DNA of 64,000 nucleotides from DASTFY01 sp963769115 (lineage in GTDB: Bacteria > Actinomycetota > Acidimicrobiia > Acidimicrobiales > Ilumatobacteraceae). The DNA lies in the NCBI GenBank assembly GCA_963769115.1, contig CAVYKN010000003.1:1-64000 (forward strand), given 5' to 3'. The position numbers and the translations under genes were made by a program. Under the pieces are notes generated by a model, which did no database searches, had not been told where the DNA came from, and saw nothing but the letters and a program-made list of their open reading frames with translations. Below, piece by piece: positions 8,943 through 16,165 of the stretch (its first letter is position 1; each line of letters starts with the position of its first letter).

Positions 8943-10022
8943 ATGACCCAGCTCGCCGACCTCGGCGGCTGGGCCGCGGTCCTCCAGCAACTGGTGGCCG
9001 GGCGCGATCTCCCTGCTGGCACGGCACGGGCGGCCATGGACGAGGTGCTCGCCGGGCAGGCCACCCCGGCCCAGTTCGCGGCCTTCGTTGTCGCCTTGCG
9101 GGTGAAGGGCGAGACGGTGGACGAGCTGAGCGGGATGCTCGACGCCATGCTGGCCGCGGCCCACCTGGTGACCCTGCCTGACGGCCTCCAGGACCGGGCC
9201 GTCGACGTCGTGGGCACCGGTGGCGACCGCAGCCACAGCATCAACGTGTCGACCCTGGCCGCGCTGGTCGTGGCCGGCGCCGGCGTGCCGGTGTGCAAGC
9301 ACGGCAACCGGGCCGCGTCCTCTCAGTGCGGAGCGGCGGACCTGCTGGAGGCCCTCGGGGTGGTGATCGAGCTGTCACCGGCGGCCGTGGCCCGCTGCGT
9401 CGAGGAGGCCGGGATCGGCTTCTGCCTGGCCCCGCTGTTCCATCCCGCCCTGCGCCACGCCGGGCCGTCCCGGCGGGAGATGGGCATCCCGACCGCCTTC
9501 AACATCCTCGGTCCGCTGGCCAACCCGGCGCGGGTGCGCCGGATGCTCCTGGGGGTCGCCGACCCGTCCATGGCCGAGCGGATGCTCTCCGTGCTGCAGG
9601 CCCACGGCGCCACCCACGTCCTTCTGGTCCACGGGCACGACGGCCTGGACGAGCTCACCACGACCGGCCCCTCGACGGCCCTGGAGCTGCGGGACGGGAC
9701 CGTCACCCGCACGACGGTCGATCCGGACCTCTTCGGGCTGCCCCTCGCGCCGCCAGACGCCCTGCGAGGCGGTGACCCGCAGACGAACGCCACCCTGGCC
9801 CGGCGGGTGCTCGACGGCGAGCGTGGCCCTCACCGGGACATCGTCGTGTTGAACGCCGGCGCCGCCCTGCTGGTGAGCGGCTCGGTCGAGGACCTGGCGG
9901 CCGGCGTGGCCCAGGCCGCCACCGCCATCGACGACGGCCGGGCCGCGGCCGCGCTGGAGCGGCTGCGGGCCGTCTCGCTGGCGGCATCGGTAGCGGTCGC
10001 CGAAGGTGATCTGCCAGGCTGA
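8943..10022 (+). CDS. trpD: Anthranilate phosphoribosyltransferase
   Basis: Second step of tryptophan synthesis: anthranilate + PRPP to phosphoribosylanthranilate. The 359-residue length is typical. The PRPP-binding motif GTGGD is at residues 91-95, with SINVST just after; KHGNRAASS at 119-127 and the anthranilate-site region HAGPSRREMGIPTAFN follow. It is unlinked to other trp genes here; thrB follows 6 bases downstream on the same strand, so the two are probably co-transcribed. Confidence 0.96.
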   Translation: MTQLADLGGWAAVLQQLVAGRDLPAGTARAAMDEVLAGQATPAQFAAFVVALRVKGETVDELSGMLDAMLAAAHLVTLPDGLQDRAVDVVGTGGDRSHSINVSTLAALVVAGAGVPVCKHGNRAASSQCGAADLLEALGVVIELSPAAVARCVEEAGIGFCLAPLFHPALRHAGPSRREMGIPTAFNILGPLANPARVRRMLLGVADPSMAERMLSVLQAHGATHVLLVHGHDGLDELTTTGPSTALELRDGTVTRTTVDPDLFGLPLAPPDALRGGDPQTNATLARRVLDGERGPHRDIVVLNAGAALLVSGSVEDLAAGVAQAATAIDDGRAAAALERLRAVSLAASVAVAEGDLPG

Positions 10023-10028
10023 TCCGTC

Positions 10029-10895
10029 GTGATCGTCCGGGTGCCCGCCTCGTCGGCCAACCTCGGTCCCGGCTTCGACACGCTCGGCCTCGCCCTCGGC
10101 CTGCACCTGGAGCTCGGCTTCGACCTGGCCCGGTCTGAGCGGCCGGAGTTCGCGCAGTTGGCCGAAAAGGCCGCGGAACCGAACGAGCCCGCCGACGAGG
10201 GCCATCCCGGTGTGCGGGCCTTCCGCCACCTCGGCGGGACGGGCCCGGTGTGGATCCGCTCCCGCATCCCGATGGGCCGGGGCCTCGGCTTCAGCGGGTC
10301 GGCCCGGGTGGCGGGCCTGGTCGCGGCGCTGGCCCAGCAGCGCGGCCCTGACTTCGCCCCGCTGGACGAGGCGGAGCAGCTCCTGCATGTGGCCACCGCG
10401 CTCGAGGGGCACGCCGACAACATCGCGCCGTCCATCTTCGGTGGCGTCGTCGCCGCCGCCGGCGGCCACGCGGTGCGGGTGCCGCTCCCTTTCGAGCCCG
10501 TGGTCGTCGTGTGGGTCCCACCGGCGACGACTTCGACGGATCAGTCCCGCGCCGCGCTGTGTGCGTCCGTCCCCTTCGTGGATGCGGTCTTCAACGTCGG
10601 CCGTACCGCGCTGCTGGTGGCGTCGCTCACCACCGGCAACATCCACGCGCTGCGCACAGCCACCGAGGACCGTCTGCACCAGGACCAGCGATTCGACCAC
10701 GCGCCCGGCTCGCGCCACGCCCTGGAGGTGGCGCTCGAGGCCGGGGCCTGGTGCGGCTGGCTGTCCGGCTCCGGCCCGACCATCGCCACGATGTGCGCCC
10801 CGGAGGACGCGGAGGGCCTGGCCGGCGCCCTCCCGCCCGAAGGGCACACGAAGATCCTGGCCATCGACCTGTCCGGAGCCGTCATCGAGCGATGA
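10029..10895 (+). CDS. thrB: Homoserine kinase (GHMP family)
   Basis: Phosphorylates L-homoserine to O-phosphohomoserine in threonine synthesis. The 288-residue GHMP kinase has the N-terminal VRVPASSANLGPGFDTLGLA signature. Its ATP-binding loop PMGRGLGFSGSA is at residues 81-92, and the C-terminal GSGPTIATM glycine loop is present. GTG 10029 is the start, 6 bases after trpD. The usual partners hom and thrC are not in the window. The loop reads GFSGSA where GLGSSA is canonical, a mild variation within the family. Confidence 0.92.
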   Translation: MIVRVPASSANLGPGFDTLGLALGLHLELGFDLARSERPEFAQLAEKAAEPNEPADEGHPGVRAFRHLGGTGPVWIRSRIPMGRGLGFSGSARVAGLVAALAQQRGPDFAPLDEAEQLLHVATALEGHADNIAPSIFGGVVAAAGGHAVRVPLPFEPVVVVWVPPATTSTDQSRAALCASVPFVDAVFNVGRTALLVASLTTGNIHALRTATEDRLHQDQRFDHAPGSRHALEVALEAGAWCGWLSGSGPTIATMCAPEDAEGLAGALPPEGHTKILAIDLSGAVIER

Positions 10896-10902
10896 GGGCA
10901 TC

Positions 10903-12618
10903 TCAGGCCACCAGCCGCTTGAGCGCCTCGAGAGGCTGGCCGGGGGAGAAGGTCGGGATGGACGGCCAGGCCGAGGCGAGGACTCCGTCGCACGACTCCA
11001 GCCTGACGCGGTGGGCCTCGCGGTCCAGCCAGGTGGCGACCGTGACCAGCTCGAGCGCCACCTCCGGCCGGAACGGCGCCGTGCCGCTCCCGCCATCGGC
11101 GTCGTCCCGGCACTGACCGGCCGGGAGGGCGCAGGGTGGGGTGACGTCGAAGGGCAGCGCACCCTGCCCGGCGATCTGCTCCCCCGATCCGAGGAGGATC
11201 CCGTCGATCAGCTCCGCCGTGATCCCACCGGGCAGACGCAGCCGCACCCGGCCCGACGCCGCCAGTGCCCGCAGGCCCCGCTGCCGCCGCAGGGCGGCCG
11301 CCAGCGCCCCGGCCCGGTCGCGGACGAGCACGGCTTCCTCGTAGCGTTTGGCCTCGGCCAGCTCCGCCAGCCGTTGACGGAGCGGGTCGAGCAGCGTCGC
11401 CGGCCGGATGGTCAGCCCCTCGACCACCTGGTCCACGGCGGCGGCGTACGCCGCCGGGTCCGTCCGGCCGGAGCACGGGCAGTGGGCCACCCCGAGCTGG
11501 GCGGGCAGGCACGGGTCGGCACGGAGCGGGAGCGAGCGGCGGGGCCCCAGGCGCTCGGTGCAGCGCCGCAGGGGGACGGCGGTCTGGATGGCCTCGACCA
11601 CCGCAGCGGCCTGCCGGGGCGTCGGCAGCGGCCCGAGGTAGATGGAGCCGTCGGGCCGTGGCTCCCGGACGATCTTGAGGCGGGGGAACACCTCGCCCAG
11701 GGTGAGAGCGATGAACGGCGCGGCGCCCCACTGCGTCCCCTGCCGGTTGTAGCGGGGCCGCAGGCGGTGGATGAGCCGGGCCTCGACCACCGCCGCCTCC
11801 AGCGTCGAGCCCGCGACCTGATGACGGACGGCGACCGTCTCCCGCAGGAGGTTGCCGATCTTGCGGCGGTCGTCGCCGGAGAAGTACGAGCGCACCCGCT
11901 GACGGAGGTTGGCCGCCTTGCCCACGTAGAGCGGCACCCCCCGCCCGTCCACGAACCAGTAGACGCCGGGCGCGCGAGGCAGCGCGGTCGTCAGGCGGAG
12001 CTTGGCGGCCTGGGGGTGGCCGGCCAGCCGGGGCAGGACGAGGAGGTCGTCGAGGCCGAGCACGCCCCAGGACGCCGCCCGCTCGAGCAGCAGGTGCAGG
12101 AGGTCGGCCGTGGCCAGCGCGTCCTCCAGCGCCCGGTGGGACGGGCGGTGGTCGAGCCGGAAGCGCTCCGAGAGCGTGCCCAGGCGGCAGTTCGGCACCT
12201 CGTCCCGCACGAGTCGCCTGGCCAAGGCCGCGGTGTCGACGAAGCTGTTGCCCAGCCGGTCCCAGCCGGCGCCGCTCAGGGCGGCGTTGAGGAAGCCGAT
12301 GTCGAAACGGACGTTGTGGCCGACCAGCACCGTGCCCCCGACGAACTCGACCAGGGCGGGCAACACGGTGGCGATGCGGGGGGCGACGGTGACCATGGCC
12401 TCCGTGATGCCGGTCAGCACCGTGATGGCAGGGGGGATGGCGCTGCCGGGGTTCACGAGCGTGTGGAACGTGCCCAGGCACTCGCCGCCCCGGAGCTTGA
12501 CGGCGCCGATCTCGGTGATGGCATGCTCGTTGGGCGAGCCGCCGGTGGTCTCCAGGTCGACCACGCAGAACGTGACCTGGGCCAGCGGTGTCCCGAGGTC
12601 GTCGAACGAGCGCTGCAC
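10903..12618 (-). CDS. DEDDh exonuclease / GIY-YIG UvrC-like repair protein
   Basis: A 571-residue fusion. The N-terminal third is a DEDDh 3'-5' exonuclease like DNA polymerase III epsilon, with the first acidic pair in VVDLETTGG (residues 21-23), HNVRFDIGFL, and HRALEDALATADLL for the last His/Asp. The middle holds a UvrC/Cho-type GIY-YIG nuclease domain (APGVYWFVDGRGVPLYVGKA), and a UvrC-like region with a CPCSG motif and a UVR-type helix follows. Fusions of this kind are known in actinobacteria (Rv2191-like). A LexA box lies inside its promoter, so it should be induced by DNA damage. The GTG start at 12618 is probably leaderless. Confidence 0.9.
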   Translation of the reverse strand: MQRSFDDLGTPLAQVTFCVVDLETTGGSPNEHAITEIGAVKLRGGECLGTFHTLVNPGSAIPPAITVLTGITEAMVTVAPRIATVLPALVEFVGGTVLVGHNVRFDIGFLNAALSGAGWDRLGNSFVDTAALARRLVRDEVPNCRLGTLSERFRLDHRPSHRALEDALATADLLHLLLERAASWGVLGLDDLLVLPRLAGHPQAAKLRLTTALPRAPGVYWFVDGRGVPLYVGKAANLRQRVRSYFSGDDRRKIGNLLRETVAVRHQVAGSTLEAAVVEARLIHRLRPRYNRQGTQWGAAPFIALTLGEVFPRLKIVREPRPDGSIYLGPLPTPRQAAAVVEAIQTAVPLRRCTERLGPRRSLPLRADPCLPAQLGVAHCPCSGRTDPAAYAAAVDQVVEGLTIRPATLLDPLRQRLAELAEAKRYEEAVLVRDRAGALAAALRRQRGLRALAASGRVRLRLPGGITAELIDGILLGSGEQIAGQGALPFDVTPPCALPAGQCRDDADGGSGTAPFRPEVALELVTVATWLDREAHRVRLESCDGVLASAWPSIPTFSPGQPLEALKRLVA

Positions 12619-12625
12619 GGCCGGA

Positions 12626-12655
12626 ACACTAGCGAACAGGTGTTCGCTCCGGCAA
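12626..12655 (-). promoter_or_regulatory. LexA (SOS) box inside promoter of exonuclease/GIY-YIG gene
   Basis: GCGAACAGGTGTTCGC at 12632-12647 matches the actinobacterial/Gram-positive SOS box core (GAAC-N4-GTTC) exactly and is symmetric in its outer bases. On the minus strand it sits between a possible -35 TTGCCG (12655-12650) and -10 TAGTGT (12631-12626), spacer 18. Predicted initiation is at about 12619-12618, on the GTG start. LexA bound there would block RNA polymerase. Confidence 0.8.
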
Positions 12656-12725
12656 GCATCTCCGGTGGCAACGTGCCCGTTGGTGTGCTGCCGGCTCCCG
12701 GAGCGCGAACGACCTCGTCGGTACG

Positions 12726-14129
12726 ATGCCTGGCGTGGACGTGCCCGACGAAGCGCTGCGGCCGGGCCTCGAGCTGGCCTTCGTGGTCGCCGTCCTCGGC
12801 ACGCGCCAGCGTCCCCCGATCCCGCCGCCGCCGTCGCTGAAGCGCTTCCTGCGCTTCCAGAAGCTGCCGTCGGCCGCGCTCGTGCCCGTGCGCAAGGTGG
12901 TCGAGGAGGACGAGGCCTTCCGGTCCCGCGTGGCGGCCGTGGCCACTGAGGACACGGTCGACCGGGCGTCGTGGCTGTGGCTGCACCGGCCCGAGGGCTG
13001 GGAGGCCGAGTTGGCGGCATTGCTCCAGGAGACCGCTCCGGAGCAGCCCGCTGAGCCGGGCGGGGCCGCCGGGCCGGCGGCGCGCCGGCTCGAGGCCACC
13101 GAGACCAAGCTGCGTCGGGTCAACGCCGAGCTGTCCGTCCTGCGTGACGAGGTGACGCGGGCCCAGGCCGCCCGGGCCAAGGCGGAGGCCGGAGCGGGCA
13201 AGGCCAAGGCGCGGCAGGCCGAGCTCGAGCGCGCCGCGGAGCGGGCACGGCAACGGTCGGAGCAGGCGGCGGAGGAGGTGGCCGCGTCCCGGGCCGAGAC
13301 GGCGGCGGTGGCGGCGGAGAAGGAAGAGCTGCTGGCTCGGGTGGATGGGTTGGAGGCGGAGCTGCGTGGGGCCTTGGACGGCGAGGCCGGCCAGGCCGGC
13401 GGTGGTCCGTGGCATCCGGGGCCGGCGCCCGCGCCCGGCGGTCCGGCCCCGGAGTCGGACACGGCCTCCGGCGACACGCCCGCCTGGCCTGCCAAGGCCC
13501 GCGAGGCCCTCGACGGTGCGGCGGCCGCCGCCGCCTCCCTGGCGGCGTCGCTCTCCGACCTCGCCGCCTCGCTGTCCGGCGGCGAGCACGGCGAATCGGC
13601 AACGTCGGCCCTGTCACCGCCGGCGTCCGGGCCGACCCGCCCGCCGGCCCGTCCCGCGGGGACGACCGTGCACCCGCCCCGCCGCCGGCCACTCCGGGTA
13701 CCCCGCGGCATGCACCTCGGCACGTCCGAGGCCGACTCCTGGCTCCTGACCGAGGCCGAGGCGGCCGTCGTCGTGGACGGCTACAACGTGGCCAAGCTGG
13801 GCTGGCCCGACGCCGTGCTCGTCGACCAACGTGAGCGGCTACTGGACGTGCTGGACGACCTGACGGCGCGCTACGGCACGACCGTCGAGGTGGTGTTCGA
13901 CGGGGCCGATGTCGGGCCCGTTCGCCCCGGCCGCCGGCGCCGGGTGGCCGTGCGCTTCTCGCCCCCGACCGTGTCGGCGGACGACGTCATCCGGGAGCTC
14001 GTGGCCGCGTTCCCGGCTGCCGACCCCATCGTCGTCGTGACCAATGACCGGGCCGTCGCCCACGACGTCCGGGCGGCGGGAGCCAACGTGGTCAGCTCGG
14101 ACGGCCTGCTGGCCGTCGCCCGGCGTTAG
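12726..14129 (+). CDS. Coiled-coil protein with C-terminal NYN (PIN-like) ribonuclease domain
   Basis: A 467-residue three-part protein. Residues about 1-110 form a conserved globular region (FLRFQKLPSAALVPVRKVVE) seen in actinobacterial NYN proteins. Residues about 120-210 are a long charged Ala/Glu/Arg coiled coil, followed by a low-complexity Pro/Gly/Ala linker. The C-terminal ~125 residues are a YacP/Rae1-type NYN domain: VVDGYNVAKLGWP, EVVFDGADVG and VVVTNDRAVAHDVRA carry the metal-binding aspartates. Relatives act as endoribonucleases in RNA decay. The start is ATG 12726 or GTG 12735. Its stop overlaps the convergent reductase stop (TTAG). Confidence 0.88.
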   Translation: MPGVDVPDEALRPGLELAFVVAVLGTRQRPPIPPPPSLKRFLRFQKLPSAALVPVRKVVEEDEAFRSRVAAVATEDTVDRASWLWLHRPEGWEAELAALLQETAPEQPAEPGGAAGPAARRLEATETKLRRVNAELSVLRDEVTRAQAARAKAEAGAGKAKARQAELERAAERARQRSEQAAEEVAASRAETAAVAAEKEELLARVDGLEAELRGALDGEAGQAGGGPWHPGPAPAPGGPAPESDTASGDTPAWPAKAREALDGAAAAAASLAASLSDLAASLSGGEHGESATSALSPPASGPTRPPARPAGTTVHPPRRRPLRVPRGMHLGTSEADSWLLTEAEAAVVVDGYNVAKLGWPDAVLVDQRERLLDVLDDLTARYGTTVEVVFDGADVGPVRPGRRRRVAVRFSPPTVSADDVIRELVAAFPAADPIVVVTNDRAVAHDVRAAGANVVSSDGLLAVARR

Positions 14130-15118
14130 CGCTCGGCGTCGCCGGAGCGGTACTCGCTCGTGAGCTCGTCGAGCCGGGCCTTGAGGTCCGGATCCAGCGG
14201 CGTCTGGGCGGCGCGGACGGCGTCGGCCAGCTGCTCGGGCCGGCTGGCGCCGAGGATCGGGCTGGTGATGACGGGGTTGGCGAGCACCCACCCGACGGCC
14301 AGCTCGGCCATCGAGCGTCCGGCGTCGTCGGCCACCTGCCGCAAGGCGTCGACCGTCGCGAACTCGCGGTCGTGCCAGTAGCGGTCCGTGTAGCGCTCGG
14401 CCGCGTTGCCGAGGGTGAACCGCGTGCCCTCGGTCGGTCCGCCCTCGGTCCTGTGCTTGCCCGTCAGCAGACCGCCGGCCAACGGGTTGTAGGGGATGAC
14501 GGCCACCTGCTCCTCGGCACACAGCGGGAGCAGCTCGCGCTCGGGCTGCCGGAACAGCAGGTTGTACCGGGGCTGGAGCGACTCGAACCGGGCCACGCCG
14601 AGCACCTCGCTGCGGCCCAGCGAGCGCGCCAGCTGGTAGGCGAGGAGGTTGGAGATGCCGGCGTAGCGGACCTTCCCGGCGTGGACCAGGTCGTCGAGCG
14701 CCAGCAGTGACTCGTCGATCGGGGTGTGCCGGTCCCAGGCGTGGAGCTGGTACAGGTCGACGTGGTCGGTGCGGAGCCGGCGCAGCGAGGCCTCGATGGC
14801 CCGCATGATGTTCTGCCTCGAGTTGCCCCGGTCCCAGGGGGAGGGGCCGGTCGGGTAGTGGCACTTGGTGGCGATCACGAAGCGGTCGCGCCGGCCCGAC
14901 AGCCAGCTCCCGACGATCTCCTCCGTGCGGCCGACCTGCTCCGCAGGGGCCCCCAGCGGGTAGGCGTCCGCGGTGTCGATGAACGTGATGCCGTCCTCCG
15001 CCGCGGCGTCGAGGATGGCGTGCGACTGGGCCTCGTCGCACTGGTAGCCGAAGGTCATCGTGCCGAGGCAGAGGCGTGACACCCGGAGCCCGGTACGACC
15101 GAAGCGGACGTGGTCCAT
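14126..15118 (-). CDS. Aldo/keto reductase
   Basis: A 330-residue NADP(H)-dependent oxidoreductase of the aldo/keto reductase superfamily (TIM barrel). The catalytic tetrad is visible: Asp48 and Tyr53 in FIDTADAYPLG, the Lys in FVIATKCHYP, and the His in DLYQLHAWD. The C-terminal cofactor loop ITSPILGASRPEQL is typical of AKR subfamilies that include general stress protein 69 and potassium-channel beta-like enzymes. The substrate is unknown. It is convergent with the NYN gene, sharing 3 bases at the stops, and divergent from the LPXTG gene. Confidence 0.93.
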   Translation of the reverse strand: MDHVRFGRTGLRVSRLCLGTMTFGYQCDEAQSHAILDAAAEDGITFIDTADAYPLGAPAEQVGRTEEIVGSWLSGRRDRFVIATKCHYPTGPSPWDRGNSRQNIMRAIEASLRRLRTDHVDLYQLHAWDRHTPIDESLLALDDLVHAGKVRYAGISNLLAYQLARSLGRSEVLGVARFESLQPRYNLLFRQPERELLPLCAEEQVAVIPYNPLAGGLLTGKHRTEGGPTEGTRFTLGNAAERYTDRYWHDREFATVDALRQVADDAGRSMAELAVGWVLANPVITSPILGASRPEQLADAVRAAQTPLDPDLKARLDELTSEYRSGDAER

Positions 15119-15373
15119 GGGCCCGACCGTACCGGTCCGGGCGGGCGCGTCCGCACGGCTCCGCGAGGTTGTCCACAGAGCGTGACCAGGGCATTACCGC
15201 GGCCCGTGGTGACGATCGCCACAATTTGACCACACTGCGCGGTCAACCTTCGACCGGGCGCGTGCAGGTTGTGACGGTTCGGTGTCGATCAGGCGGAATC
15301 GCGGTCATCCGCGTCCCCAAACACGAAGTGGGGAGTCATAACTGTCGCACGTACCCCCCGCCAGGAGGAGATC

Positions 15374-16003
15374 ATGTCCCGTACCAAGCGCACCGTGAGC
15401 CGAGTCGCCGGAGTGGCATTGGCGCTGACCGGCGCCGCCGCCTTCATGGCTGCCGGCCAGGCCAGCGCGAACGACCGGGCGGTCGTCGTCTCGTGCACCG
15501 ATTCGACCACAGGGACCTGGACGGTCTCGGTCACCTTCAGCGCCATCGAGGTCCGCGAGGACCGGCCGGTGCAGGTCACCCTCGGATCCGACTCGGCCAC
15601 GCTGACCGAGCCCGGCCCCAACGGCACGGTGACCCTGCAGCAGACCTTCGGTCAGGGCCAGAGCTCGGCCGCGCTGGTCTGGTCGGTCGTCCGGCTGGAC
15701 TACCAGAACATGGGCAAGCTGAACCTCGACCGGCCGGCCGAGTGCGAGCCGCCGACGACCGAGGCGCCGCCTTCCAGTGAGGCCCCGCCGACCGAGGCGC
15801 CGCCCGCCAGTGAGGCGCCCACCACGGTCCCGGTCACCGTCCTCAGCTCCCAGGCCACGCCCGCTCCGAGCGTGCAGAACTTCTCGCAGGCCCTGCCCGC
15901 GACCGGCCGGCCGACCGCCCCGCTGCTCGCCCTGGGCACCGGCGCCGTCCTCGGTGGGATCGGCCTGGTGGCCGCCTCCCGCCGGCGCCCCGAGCAGGCG
16001 TAG
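15374..16003 (+). CDS. LPXTG-type sortase-anchored surface protein
   Basis: A 209-residue secreted protein. A signal peptide (VAGVALALTGAAAFMAAGQASA) precedes a beta-rich ectodomain of about 100 residues. A Pro/Glu/Thr/Ser stalk with repeats of APPSSE/APPTEAP follows. The sorting signal LPATG is at residues 174-178, then a hydrophobic helix (PLLALGTGAVLGGIGLVAA) and the positive tail SRRRPEQA. It is expected to be covalently attached to the wall by a sortase not encoded here. AGGAGG stands upstream of the ATG. The ectodomain belongs to no family I recognise. Confidence 0.85.
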   Translation: MSRTKRTVSRVAGVALALTGAAAFMAAGQASANDRAVVVSCTDSTTGTWTVSVTFSAIEVREDRPVQVTLGSDSATLTEPGPNGTVTLQQTFGQGQSSAALVWSVVRLDYQNMGKLNLDRPAECEPPTTEAPPSSEAPPTEAPPASEAPTTVPVTVLSSQATPAPSVQNFSQALPATGRPTAPLLALGTGAVLGGIGLVAASRRRPEQA

Positions 16004-16035
16004 GCAGACAGCGCAGATCACCCTTCGGGCGAACG

Positions 16036-16060
16036 CCCGGTGCCGCCCCCCGGCACCGGG
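16036..16060 (+). terminator. GC-rich hairpin after LPXTG gene
   Basis: Perfect 10-base-pair inverted repeat (CCCGGTGCCG ... CGGCACCGGG) with a loop of five C residues, 33 bases after the stop codon. There is no T-run, so it is either a T-less actinobacterial terminator or part of a structured leader. Confidence 0.5.
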
Positions 16061-16097
16061 ACCGTCCCGAAGGAAACTCTCAGGTGGCGGGAAGCTG

Positions 16098-16140
16098 CGG
16101 GCCGGACCAGCGGCGGCTGGTCCGGCCCGTTGGCTGTTGT
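16098..16140 (+). terminator. Strong hairpin with T-rich tail before GNAT/acyl-CoA synthetase gene
   Basis: A perfect 14-base-pair stem (CGGGCCGGACCAGC / GCTGGTCCGGCCCG, 16098-16129) with a GGCG loop is followed by TTGGCTGTTGT. It resembles a factor-independent terminator and lies 37 bases before the next start codon, so it could terminate the LPXTG transcript or act as an attenuator for the downstream operon. Confidence 0.6.
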
Positions 16141-16165
16141 GGTGGAGTCGGTACCGTGGCGGCAC

